In this document: positions 1-8,285 of the stretch, piece after piece
How positions within the stretch are numbered: the first letter of the stretch is position 1
How the letters are laid out: each line of letters starts with the position of its first letter
From: an uncultured Ruminococcus sp.
GTDB taxonomy: Bacteria; Bacillota; Clostridia; UBA1212; UBA1255
DNA: 9,061 nt
Reading direction: 5' to 3'
NCBI GenBank assembly: GCA_902782885.1
Contig: CACZOW010000195.1
Location: 1-9,061 of the forward strand
Made by a program: the position numbers and the translations under genes
The notes under the pieces: generated by a model
Told to the model about the DNA's origin: nothing
Database searches by the model: none
What the model saw: only the letters and a program-made list of their open reading frames with translations

Positions 1-726
1 GAACTCAGCTGGATCCTTAACTGCTACACATACATCGGCGAACTGTCGCGCATGACTCAGTTCAAGGACAAATCGGCGAAGCACGCGGACAATATCAATG
101 CCGGCCTGTTCACGTACCCCGTGCTGATGGCGGCGGATATATTGCTGTACCGGTCGGATTTTGTGCCCATCGGGCGGGACCAGAAGCAGCACCTGGAGAT
201 CGCGCGGGACGTTGCCGACCGCTTCAACAAACTGTACGGCAAGACGTTCGTTGTCCCCGAACCGCTCATCTCGAAGCAGGGCGCGAAGATCATGAGCCTG
301 CAGGAACCGGACAAAAAGATGTCCAAGTCCGATACCAACGCCGGCAACTTCATCCTTATCACCGAATCGCCGGAATCGATCATGAAAAAGTTCAAGAAGG
401 CGGTCACGGATTCCGAAGCGGAAGTGCGCTACGACGAGGAAAACAAACCCGGCGTGAGCAATCTGATGAACATCTACGGCGCCGTGAAGGAATTGACGAC
501 CGAGCAGGTGGAGGAAACGTTCCGCGGCGCACGCTACGGCGAATTCAAGATGGCGGTGGGGCAGGCTGTCGCGGAGACGCTGGCTCCGGTCAGAGAGAAG
601 TATGAAGCGCTGGTAAAAGACCGGACGTATCTGGACAAAGTACTGGCGGAAGGCCGCGGGAAGGCCTCGGAGATCGCCGCCGCAACGCTTCGGGACGTAT
701 ACGAAAAAGTCGGGTTTGTGGTGTGA
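1..726 (+). CDS. trpS: Tryptophanyl-tRNA synthetase, C-terminal part (5' end outside window)
   Basis: Class I aminoacyl-tRNA synthetase that charges tRNA-Trp with tryptophan in the cytoplasm. The frame is open from base 1, so the gene starts upstream; the ATG at 52 is an internal Met in the conserved stretch ELSRMTQFKDKSAKH, not the start. 241 residues are visible. Family proteins are about 330 residues, so roughly the first 90 are missing, including the nucleotide-binding HIGH-like motif. Visible family hallmarks are the GRDQ..HLE..RD.A.RFN block (GRDQ at 172-183) and the ATP-binding KMSKS loop at 316-330. The C-terminal helical region for tRNA anticodon contact follows, ending in TGA at 724-726. 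No frameshift or missing key residue is seen in the visible part. It lies 33 bases upstream of uvrB in the same frame, with no terminator between. The identification is firm. Confidence 0.97.
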   Translation, partial: ELSWILNCYTYIGELSRMTQFKDKSAKHADNINAGLFTYPVLMAADILLYRSDFVPIGRDQKQHLEIARDVADRFNKLYGKTFVVPEPLISKQGAKIMSLQEPDKKMSKSDTNAGNFILITESPESIMKKFKKAVTDSEAEVRYDEENKPGVSNLMNIYGAVKELTTEQVEETFRGARYGEFKMAVGQAVAETLAPVREKYEALVKDRTYLDKVLAEGRGKASEIAAATLRDVYEKVGFVV

Positions 727-759
727 TTTGACCCTCAAAAAACGCACCGCGGGGATCAG

Positions 760-2886
760 ATGGCAGAAGAGCAGAGATTTCACGTCGTGTCAGAATATGA
801 GCCCGCCGGAGATCAGCCTGCCGCGATAGAAGCGCTGGCAAAAGGGATCGAAGAGGGCGACGTGTGTCAGACGCTGCTGGGCGTTACCGGCAGCGGCAAG
901 ACATATACTATGGCCAAAGTGATCGAAAAGGTGCAGCGGCCCACGCTGGTGCTGGCGCACAATAAAACGCTGGCGGCGCAGCTCTGTTCGGAATTCCGGG
1001 AGTTTTTCCCGGACAACGCCGTGGAATTCTTCGTGTCATATTATGATTACTATCAGCCGGAGGCGTATATTGCCGCTACCGACACGTACATCGAAAAGGA
1101 TTCCAGCATCAACGACGAGATCGACCGGCTGAGGCATTCGGCTACCGCGGCGCTGCTGGAGCGAAGGGACGTAATAATCGTTGCCAGCGTATCGTGCATA
1201 TACGGTCTGGGCGATCCGGAAGACTACACCGATCTGATGGTGTCGCTGCGGCCCGGTATGCATATGGAGATCGGCGAGCTGGCCTCCCGGCTGGCGGCAA
1301 TGAACTATGTGTTCGACCGCGGCGATTTCTCCGCCCGCTGTTCGTTCCGCGTATCAGGCGATACGCTTTCGCTGAGGCCTTCCGACCGGGACGACGTGAT
1401 CCTTAAGATCGAATTCTTCGGCGACGAGATCGACCGCATCTGCGAATGCGATACGCTGAATTTCACACTGAAGCGGGTGATAAACCACGCGGCGATATTT
1501 CCGGCTTCCCATTACGCCACTACCGACGCCAAACTGGAACACGCGCTCGGCACCATCGAGGCGGAACTGGAGGAGCGGCTGGACGAGCTGAAGGCGGAGA
1601 ACAAGATCGTGGAAGCGTTCCGGCTGGAGCAGCGCACCCGGTACGACCTCGAACTGCTCAGAGAGACAAAGTTCTGCAACGGCATCGAAAATTATTCGCG
1701 CCACATCAGCGGCCGCGCGCCGGGCAGTGCGCCGTACACGCTGCTGGACTATTTTCCTGAAGACTTCATCATGTTCATCGATGAGTCCCACGCCACGATC
1801 CCGCAGGTCCGGGCGATGTACAACGGCGACCACGCCCGCAAAGTATCGCTGGTGGAATACGGTTTCCGGCTGCCCTCGGCGTTTGACAACCGCCCGCTGA
1901 AATTCGGCGAGTTTGAGGATAAACTCAACCAGGTGATATTTGTCAGCGCCACGCCGGCGGAGTATGAGCGCGAACGTTCGGTCAACATCGTCGAACAGAT
2001 CATACGTCCTACCGGACTGGTAGATCCGGAACTGGAAGTGCGGCCGGTGGAGGGGCAGATCGACGACCTGATCGGCGAGATCCGCGAGGTGACCGCGCGA
2101 AACGAGCGGGTGCTGGTGACGACGCTTACCAAAAAGATGGCCGAAAAACTCACCTCGCATCTGGCGGCGCTGGGCATACGGGTGGAGTACATGCATTCGG
2201 AGGTTAAGACCATTGACCGCATGGCGCTGATCCGCGGCCTGCGGCTGGGCGAATTTGACGTCCTCGTCGGCATAAACCTGCTCCGCGAAGGTCTGGATCT
2301 GCCGGAAGTGTCGCGGGTGGCGATCCTGGACGCGGACAAAGTCGGTTTCCTGCGCAGCGAGGTCTCGCTGATACAGACCATCGGCCGTGCGGCACGCAAC
2401 GCGGGCGGCAAGGTCATTATGTACGCGGACAACGTCACGGAAGCCATGCGCGGCGCGATCACGGAGACCGAACGCCGCCGCAAGCTCCAGCTGGAGTTCA
2501 ACCGCGCCCACAACATAACCCCGCACACTATCATCAAGAGCGTGCGCGACGTCATTTCCACCGGAGTCATGGCGGAAGACAGCAGCGCAAGCGCGCTCGA
2601 CCGGCTGCTGCGTCCGTCCGCGTATCTCGAGGGAGAGGGCGCCGGCAGCAGCGGCAAAAAGGCCGCCTCCGGCCGCGGCAAATACTCCGGCGGCGTGCGG
2701 CGTACGGCGAAAGGCGACAACGCCTCGGACGCTTCGCTCATCCTCACCGACGAGGAACTGGATCTGTCCGTGCCCGAACTGCTTGACCTGCTCACCGGAC
2801 GCATGGCGGAAGCGGCGGGCGAGCTCAGATTCGAGGAAGCTGCCAAATACAGAGACATAATCAAAAAGCTGAAAAAGACGGTATGA
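760..2886 (+). CDS. uvrB: Excinuclease ABC subunit B
   Basis: UvrB receives damaged DNA from UvrA, verifies the lesion with ATP, and recruits UvrC for incision. The protein has 708 residues. Motifs in order: Walker A GVTGSGKT at 41-48; the aromatic beta-hairpin that inserts between strands, starting YYDYYQPE at 94-101; DESH (Walker B) at 341-344; helicase motif VI QTIGRAARN at 539-547; and a C-terminal UVR helical hairpin at about 673-708, which binds UvrC. The start is the first ATG after the in-frame trpS stop, and GGGG at 751-754 is a modest ribosome binding site. The protein is longer than the usual 660-675 residues. The excess is mainly a Gly/Ser/Lys-rich linker (about 625-657) between the helicase core and the UVR hairpin. 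The stop overlaps the uvrA start. I see no SOS-type operator in the short upstream gap, so the operon promoter is probably further upstream. Confidence 0.98.
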   Translation: MAEEQRFHVVSEYEPAGDQPAAIEALAKGIEEGDVCQTLLGVTGSGKTYTMAKVIEKVQRPTLVLAHNKTLAAQLCSEFREFFPDNAVEFFVSYYDYYQPEAYIAATDTYIEKDSSINDEIDRLRHSATAALLERRDVIIVASVSCIYGLGDPEDYTDLMVSLRPGMHMEIGELASRLAAMNYVFDRGDFSARCSFRVSGDTLSLRPSDRDDVILKIEFFGDEIDRICECDTLNFTLKRVINHAAIFPASHYATTDAKLEHALGTIEAELEERLDELKAENKIVEAFRLEQRTRYDLELLRETKFCNGIENYSRHISGRAPGSAPYTLLDYFPEDFIMFIDESHATIPQVRAMYNGDHARKVSLVEYGFRLPSAFDNRPLKFGEFEDKLNQVIFVSATPAEYERERSVNIVEQIIRPTGLVDPELEVRPVEGQIDDLIGEIREVTARNERVLVTTLTKKMAEKLTSHLAALGIRVEYMHSEVKTIDRMALIRGLRLGEFDVLVGINLLREGLDLPEVSRVAILDADKVGFLRSEVSLIQTIGRAARNAGGKVIMYADNVTEAMRGAITETERRRKLQLEFNRAHNITPHTIIKSVRDVISTGVMAEDSSASALDRLLRPSAYLEGEGAGSSGKKAASGRGKYSGGVRRTAKGDNASDASLILTDEELDLSVPELLDLLTGRMAEAAGELRFEEAAKYRDIIKKLKKTV

Positions 2887-5783
2887 AACACGAATTTATC
2901 GAAGTAAAAGGCGCCAGGGAAAACAACCTGCAGAATATAGATGTGAAGATACCGCGCGACAGCCTGACGGTATTTACCGGGCTTTCCGGCTCGGGCAAAT
3001 CGTCGCTGGCGTTCGATACCATCTACGCGGAAGGACAGCGCAGATACATGCAGTCGCTGTCTTCGTACGCGCGCATGTTTATCGGGCAGATGGAGAAGCC
3101 GGACGTGGACAGCATTGACGGCCTGTCTCCGGCGATATCCATTGACCAGAAATCCACGTCGCGCAACCCGCGTTCCACCGTGGGCACCGTGACTGAGATA
3201 TACGACTACCTGCGGCTGCTTTATGCGCGGACGGGCGTGCCGCATTGCCCCAACTGCGGCCGGGAGATAAAGGCGACCACCATTGACCAGATGACCGACG
3301 CGGTGATGCGCCTGCCGGAAGGCATCCGGGTGCAGCTGCTGGCGCCGGTGGTGCGCTCGCGCAAAGGCGAATACGCCAAACTGTTCGAATTCCTCAGGAA
3401 AAACGGCTACGCGCGGGTGCGGGTGGACGGCGAAGTATATTCGCTGGACGAGGAGATCGTACTGGAAAAATACAAGAACCACAATATCGAGGTGATCGTC
3501 GACCGGCTGGTGATGCGCCCGGATCTGCGGCGGCGCGTGGCGGAATCGCTGGAGACCGTGCTGCGGCTGGCGGCGGGACTGGCGGTGATCGCCATTTCGC
3601 CCGGAACGGGAATGACGTACAGGATCTTTGAGAAAGTGCGCGGGTGCATGCCGGGCGTCGACGCCGGAATCGATGAGATACTGCTGAAAGAAGATGACAA
3701 GGCGACGCTGGAAGTGCTGTTCAGCCAGAATTTTGCCTGCGCCGAATGCGGCATCAGCCTGCCGGAGATCACACCGCGCATGTTCTCGTTCAACAGCCCC
3801 GCGGGCGCCTGTCCCGCGTGTTCCGGTATCGGCCGGATCGTGCAGTTCATTGAAGAGGATTTCATCGCCAAGATCTCCCACCGCACTACGTACGACGTGC
3901 TGATGGCCATGCTGCTGGACAACAATCTCACCGAAAAGCTGGCCATCATAGAGAGCCTGGGCAAGGTGTACAAATTCGACGTCAACGTGCCCGTCGGCGA
4001 ACTGCCCCGCGAGATCGCTTCGGTGGTGGTATCCGGCAGCGGCGACAAAAACGTGCCGTTCAACAACGGCTACAAACTCCTGCGCCAGCCCTACGTGGGC
4101 ATCATGAACGTGCTGAAGAGGCATTACGCCCGCAAACTGGAAGGCGCTTTTGAAATGTATCCGGTGGAATACTATATGTCCGAGAACGTCTGCCCCGAGT
4201 GCGGCGGCAAACGCCTCAGCAAAGAGTCGCTGTGCATCACGCTGGGCGGCCTCAATATATCTCAGTTCACGGAGCTTTCGATCCGCGGTGCGCTGGATTT
4301 CATGAACGGGCTCAGGCTGACCGGCGAAAAAGAAGTGATCTCCCGGGATATAGTTAAAGAGATCAAAGGACGGCTGAGTTTTCTGACCAACGTGGGACTG
4401 GAGTACCTGACGCTGGCGCGCTCCAGCGGCACGCTCTCGGGCGGCGAGTCGCAGCGGATCCGGCTGGCGACGCAGATCGGCGCCGGACTGATGGGCGTGC
4501 TGTACATACTGGACGAACCCAGCATCGGACTGCATCAGCGGGACAATCAAAAGCTGCTGGCCACGCTCAAAAGTCTGCGCGACCTGGGCAACACGCTGAT
4601 CGTCGTCGAACATGACGAGGAGACGATGCTCTCCGCGGACTGCATCGTGGACGTGGGACCGCTGGCGGGCATACACGGCGGCCGGATCGTGGCGGTAGGC
4701 ACGCCGGAGGAAATAATGAAATGCCCCGAATCGCTGACCGGCATGTATCTGTCGGGCAGATTGAAGATCCCGGTGCCGGAAACGCGCCGGCAGGGCAGCG
4801 GCAAAAAATTGACCGTAAAAGGGCTGCGGGTCAACAACCTGAAAAATATTGACGTCACCGTGCCCCTCGGGCGCTTCGTGTGCGTCACCGGCGTGTCCGG
4901 CTCCGGCAAGAGTTCCTTCGTTAACGAAGTGCTGGCGCGCATGTACACCGACGCGGACCCGGTCGGGCGTAGCTACACCGCCTCTGAAGGGAAGGAAAAC
5001 ATAGATAAATGCATCTGCATCGATCAGTCTCCCATCGGACGCACGCCGCGCTCCAATCCCGCCACGTATGTGGGCGTGTTCACGCAGATCCGCGACCTGT
5101 TCGCCATGCTGCCGGAGAGCCGCGCACGGGGATATAAGAGCGGACGGTTCAGTTTCAATACCAAGGGCGGCCGCTGCGAAGCCTGCTCCGGCGACGGTAT
5201 CAAAAAGATCGAGATGCATTTCCTGCCCGACGTGTACGTGCCCTGCGAAGTGTGCAAAGGCAAACGCTACAACAGGGAGACGCTGGAGATCCGGTACCGC
5301 GGCAAAAACATATCCGAAGTGCTGGAGATGACTATTGACGAAGCCGCGGAGTTCTTCACGGATATGCCGGCGATACAGCGCAAGATCAGCACGCTGGTGG
5401 ACGTGGGACTCGGATATATGAAGCTGGGGCAGTCGTCGACGACGCTGTCCGGCGGCGAAGCGCAGCGCATCAAACTGGCGGCGGAGCTTTCGCGCATCGG
5501 TACGGGCAACACGCTTTACATTCTTGACGAACCCACCACGGGCCTGCACACCCACGACGTAAAGAAACTGATCGAGATCCTCGACCGGCTGGTGGATGCG
5601 GGCAATACCGTAGTAGTTATAGAACACAATCTGGACGTGATCAAATGCGCCGATCACATCATAGATCTGGGACCGGAAGGCGGCGACGCGGGCGGCACGG
5701 TAGTGGCCGAGGGCACGCCGGAGGAAGTGGCGCAGGCGCCGGGCTCGTACACAGGCGAGTTCCTTAAGCGTGTGCTTAAATGA
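2883..5783 (+). CDS. uvrA: Excinuclease ABC subunit A
   Basis: UvrA is the dimeric ABC-type ATPase that scans DNA for distortions and loads UvrB. The protein has 966 residues (the family is about 940) and two ABC modules. Module I: Walker A GLSGSGKS at 33-40, signature LSGGE at 518-522, then Walker B LYILDEPSIGLH. Module II: Walker A GVSGSGKS at 670-677, signature LSGGE at 855-859, then LYILDEPTTGLH. Zinc finger 1 is C286-X2-C289-X20-C310-X2-C313. Zinc finger 2, which contacts DNA, is C765-X2-C768-X19-C788-X2-C791. Two further CxxC pairs occur at 122/125 and 437/440. Residues about 240-278, just before zinc finger 1, look longer than in the E. coli and B. subtilis proteins as I remember them. 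The start ATG lies within the uvrB stop (ATGA) and has no strong ribosome binding site, so translational coupling is likely. All catalytic motifs are intact. Confidence 0.98.
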   Translation: MKHEFIEVKGARENNLQNIDVKIPRDSLTVFTGLSGSGKSSLAFDTIYAEGQRRYMQSLSSYARMFIGQMEKPDVDSIDGLSPAISIDQKSTSRNPRSTVGTVTEIYDYLRLLYARTGVPHCPNCGREIKATTIDQMTDAVMRLPEGIRVQLLAPVVRSRKGEYAKLFEFLRKNGYARVRVDGEVYSLDEEIVLEKYKNHNIEVIVDRLVMRPDLRRRVAESLETVLRLAAGLAVIAISPGTGMTYRIFEKVRGCMPGVDAGIDEILLKEDDKATLEVLFSQNFACAECGISLPEITPRMFSFNSPAGACPACSGIGRIVQFIEEDFIAKISHRTTYDVLMAMLLDNNLTEKLAIIESLGKVYKFDVNVPVGELPREIASVVVSGSGDKNVPFNNGYKLLRQPYVGIMNVLKRHYARKLEGAFEMYPVEYYMSENVCPECGGKRLSKESLCITLGGLNISQFTELSIRGALDFMNGLRLTGEKEVISRDIVKEIKGRLSFLTNVGLEYLTLARSSGTLSGGESQRIRLATQIGAGLMGVLYILDEPSIGLHQRDNQKLLATLKSLRDLGNTLIVVEHDEETMLSADCIVDVGPLAGIHGGRIVAVGTPEEIMKCPESLTGMYLSGRLKIPVPETRRQGSGKKLTVKGLRVNNLKNIDVTVPLGRFVCVTGVSGSGKSSFVNEVLARMYTDADPVGRSYTASEGKENIDKCICIDQSPIGRTPRSNPATYVGVFTQIRDLFAMLPESRARGYKSGRFSFNTKGGRCEACSGDGIKKIEMHFLPDVYVPCEVCKGKRYNRETLEIRYRGKNISEVLEMTIDEAAEFFTDMPAIQRKISTLVDVGLGYMKLGQSSTTLSGGEAQRIKLAAELSRIGTGNTLYILDEPTTGLHTHDVKKLIEILDRLVDAGNTVVVIEHNLDVIKCADHIIDLGPEGGDAGGTVVAEGTPEEVAQAPGSYTGEFLKRVLK

Positions 5784-5788
5784 AGGAG
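5783..5788 (+). promoter_or_regulatory. Ribosome binding site of the Clp ATPase gene
   Basis: AAGGAG begins on the last base of the uvrA stop codon and lies 11 bases before the ATG at 5800. A second purine run, GAAAGG at 5792-5797, is only two bases from the ATG, too close to serve as the main site. The strong site supports the ATG at 5800 as the start and suggests that the Clp gene is initiated independently of uvrA translation. The gap is too short to hold its own promoter. Confidence 0.7.
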
Positions 5789-5799
5789 AGTGAAAGGTA

Positions 5800-8214
5800 A
5801 TGAAAAGAGAGATCTGCTCCATGTGCGGCAAACGCATTGCGACGGTTTTCGTAACACAGATAGATCAGAACGGCAACCAGGTCAATAAAGGCCTGTGCAT
5901 CGTCTGCGCCAAAAAGCTGAACCTGCCTCAGGTCAATCAGTTCCTGGCCAACATGAACATCTCCGACGAGGACCTGGAGTCCATGGCCGACGAGATGACG
6001 GGCATCGCGGATCAGATGGATGATGCCGCGAAGGAACTTTCCGCCGAAGGCGGCGAATCGCCCGATACGGCGGACAACAGCGGCGACGCGAGCGAGGGCA
6101 GCGTGCCGTCCTCCACCGGCGCGCCGAATTTCTTCGAACTGCTCAAAAATTTTGGCAAGAGCCTCGGCAATATTGCCAACGGCGTTCCGCAGCGGCCCGC
6201 GCCCGCCGAAAAGAACGGCGACGACGCGGCGGCCGGAAGCGCGCAGAAATCCAAAACGGAAAAAGGCGGCGAACGCAAGCAGCAGAAGTTTAAATTCCTG
6301 TCGATGTACGGCACTGACCTCACCGGCAAAGCGGAGGAAGGCAAGATCGACAACATCGTCGGCCGTACCCGCGAGACCGAGCGCGTGATCCAGATCATCA
6401 ACCGCCGTTCCAAGAACAATCCGGTGCTGGTGGGCGAGGCCGGCGTAGGCAAGACCGCGATCGCGGAAGGGCTGGCGCTGCGCATTGCCCGCGGCGAGGT
6501 GCCCGAGAAACTGCTGAACAAGCGGATCTACCTGCTGGATCTGACTGCCATGGTGGCCGGCACGCAGTTCCGCGGCCAGTTCGAGGGCCGCATGAAAGGG
6601 CTTCTGGATGAGGTCAAGGCCGCTGGCAACGTGATCCTGGTCATTGACGAGATCCATAACATCATGGGCGCGGGCGAAGCCGAAGGTTCCCTGAACGCTG
6701 CCAATATCCTCAAGCCCGCGTTGTCCCGCGGCGAGATCCAGGTGATCGGCGCCACAACGCTCAAGGAGTACCGCAAGTACATCGAAAAAGACAGCGCCCT
6801 GGAGCGCCGCTTCCAGCCGGTAATGGTCAACGAGCCTTCCGTGAGCGAGACTATTGACATCCTGAAGGGCGTCAAGACGCATTACGAGGAATTCCATAAG
6901 ACCCGCGTGAGCGACCGGCTCATCGAGGAAGCGGTGAAATTGTCCGAGCGCTACATCACGGATCGGTATCTGCCGGACAAGGCTATTGACGTCCTCGACG
7001 AAGCCGCGTCCCGCGCCAATCTGCGCAACGAAGTGCCCGGCAGGATCGACGCGCTGTCAAAAGAGATCGACGCCCTGAACGCCGGGACCGAGGCGCTGGA
7101 AGGCAAAGCCGCGGACGACGAGCAGGCGCAGCTTGAAAAGTTCAAGAGCATCGCCGAAAACAAAGAAAAACTGGCCCGGCTGAACGAGCAGCTGGCGGAG
7201 CTGAAAGAACACGAATACAATACCGTAACGTACGACGATATCACCGGCGTCATCGAGACCTGGACCGGCATTCCGATCCATACCGTTTCGGAAGACGAAG
7301 CGCACCGCCTGCTGGAGCTGGAAAAGCGGCTGAAAGAACACATCATCGGGCAGGACAAGGCCGTGGAAGCCGTGTCCCGCGCCATCCGCCGCAACCGTTC
7401 CGGCTTCCGCAAACGTACCAAACCCGCGTCGTTCATTCTGGTGGGTCCCACGGGCGTGGGCAAGACCGAACTTGTCAGGCAGCTGGCGATCGAGCTGTTC
7501 GGCACCCAGGAGGCGCTGGTGCGGCTGGATATGTCCGAATACATGGAAAAACACACGGTGTCCAAACTGATCGGATCGCCTCCGGGGTACGTCGGCTTCG
7601 ATGAAGCCGGTCAGCTTACGGAAAAGATCCGCCGCCGTCCGTATTCCGTCATTTTGCTGGACGAGATCGAGAAAGCGCATCCGGACGTGTTCAATATGCT
7701 GCTGCAGATCCTGGACGACGGCCGTCTCACGGACAGCCAGGGCAGGGTGGTGGATTTCTCCAATACCATCATCATAATGACGTCCAACGCGGGCAACTCA
7801 CTCAAGAGCAAGAGCATCGGCTTTTCCGCCGATGAGAAAGTTGCCGCCGCCGACGCGTCCCGGGAAGCGCTCAAGACCATATTCCGCCCCGAATTTCTGA
7901 ACCGCGTCGATGAGATCGTGGTGTTCAACAGCCTTGACGCCGAGAGCCTGGCGGGAATTGCCCGGCTGATGGTGGGCGAGATCGTGGATGAGAGCAGGGA
8001 CAAGGGCCTCTCGCTGAAAGTCAGCGAAGACGTGTATCCGCTGCTGGCCAGAGAAGGCTACGACGAGAAATACGGCGCCCGTCCGATGCGCAGGTATATA
8101 CAGGAACACATCGAGGACGAACTGGCGGAGCTTTACCTGAACGGCACGATCGGTTCCGGCGATACCGCCGTGGTGGAAGTGTCCGGGGGCAAACTCTGCG
8201 TGCATAAAGCGTGA
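5800..8214 (+). CDS. Clp-family AAA+ unfoldase with N-terminal zinc finger (ClpE/ClpC-like)
   Basis: An ATP-driven ring unfoldase that likely threads proteins into ClpP (ClpP is not in the window). The protein has 804 residues. Domains: a zinc finger C6-X2-C9-X23-C33-X2-C36; a low-complexity linker at about 73-162 rich in Ala, Gly, Ser, Asp and Glu; AAA+ module 1 from about 168, with Walker A GEAGVGKT 212-219, Walker B D283-E284 and Arg pair R336-R337; a short helical middle domain at about 410-475; AAA+ module 2, with Walker A GPTGVGKT 549-556, Walker B D621-E622, Arg finger R702 and sensor-2 GARP (R761). An IGF tripeptide at 673-675 sits where ClpP-docking loops lie in ClpC and ClpX. The two Clp-N repeats of ClpC and ClpA are absent and the zinc finger takes their place, as in ClpE. 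The short middle domain also argues against ClpB. No CtsR-type heptad repeat is seen upstream. I leave the symbol blank because ClpE and ClpC labels are used inconsistently for such proteins. Confidence 0.93.
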   Translation: MKREICSMCGKRIATVFVTQIDQNGNQVNKGLCIVCAKKLNLPQVNQFLANMNISDEDLESMADEMTGIADQMDDAAKELSAEGGESPDTADNSGDASEGSVPSSTGAPNFFELLKNFGKSLGNIANGVPQRPAPAEKNGDDAAAGSAQKSKTEKGGERKQQKFKFLSMYGTDLTGKAEEGKIDNIVGRTRETERVIQIINRRSKNNPVLVGEAGVGKTAIAEGLALRIARGEVPEKLLNKRIYLLDLTAMVAGTQFRGQFEGRMKGLLDEVKAAGNVILVIDEIHNIMGAGEAEGSLNAANILKPALSRGEIQVIGATTLKEYRKYIEKDSALERRFQPVMVNEPSVSETIDILKGVKTHYEEFHKTRVSDRLIEEAVKLSERYITDRYLPDKAIDVLDEAASRANLRNEVPGRIDALSKEIDALNAGTEALEGKAADDEQAQLEKFKSIAENKEKLARLNEQLAELKEHEYNTVTYDDITGVIETWTGIPIHTVSEDEAHRLLELEKRLKEHIIGQDKAVEAVSRAIRRNRSGFRKRTKPASFILVGPTGVGKTELVRQLAIELFGTQEALVRLDMSEYMEKHTVSKLIGSPPGYVGFDEAGQLTEKIRRRPYSVILLDEIEKAHPDVFNMLLQILDDGRLTDSQGRVVDFSNTIIIMTSNAGNSLKSKSIGFSADEKVAAADASREALKTIFRPEFLNRVDEIVVFNSLDAESLAGIARLMVGEIVDESRDKGLSLKVSEDVYPLLAREGYDEKYGARPMRRYIQEHIEDELAELYLNGTIGSGDTAVVEVSGGKLCVHKA

Positions 8215-8253
8215 ACGCCGGCGGGTGAAAGCGCGGCTTAGATTTTCTGAAAG

Positions 8254-8271
8254 TGCGGCAATAACGCCGCA
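8254..8271 (+). other. Perfect 6-bp inverted repeat upstream of helD-like gene
   Basis: TGCGGC at 8254-8259 and GCCGCA at 8266-8271 are exact reverse complements around a six-base loop, AATAAC. The repeat lies in the 71-base gap after the Clp gene and ends four bases before the GGGAG ribosome binding site. There is no T-run after it, so it is not a standard intrinsic terminator. It could be a weak attenuating or processing hairpin, or chance in GC-rich DNA. No convincing -35/-10 pair is visible in this gap. Confidence 0.35.
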
Positions 8272-8274
8272 GAC

Positions 8275-8279
8275 GGGAG
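8275..8279 (+). promoter_or_regulatory. Ribosome binding site of the helD-like gene
   Basis: GGGAG lies six bases before the ATG at 8286. The same frame has a TAA stop at 8262-8264, so ATG 8286 is the first possible ATG and this site decides the start. Confidence 0.65.
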
Positions 8280-8285
8280 ATCCGT

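Noticed and set aside
728..759. TTGACC at 728-733 as a possible -35 box for a uvrB promoter.
   Set aside because: No -10-like sequence lies at suitable spacing; the position 17 bases on is GGGGAT, which is part of the ribosome binding site region.
1971..1980. CGAACGTTCG palindrome within uvrB, resembling halves of a Gram-positive LexA box.
   Set aside because: The LexA box has a four-base spacer between CGAAC and GTTCG; here there is none, and the site is inside the coding region.
1354..2526. 390-codon open frame on the - strand opposite uvrB.
   Set aside because: Same reason: antisense to the uvrB core, no domain, composition typical of a shadow frame.
1749..5837. Very long open frame (1362 codons) on the - strand opposite uvrB and uvrA.
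   Set aside because: It lies entirely antisense to two proteins with all family motifs intact. Its translation is rich in His, Arg, Gln and Ala with no recognisable domain, as expected when GC-rich codon bias removes stops from the opposite strand.
5776..6897. 373-codon open frame on the - strand opposite the start of the Clp gene.
   Set aside because: It covers the zinc finger and first AAA+ module in antisense, with no domain of its own.
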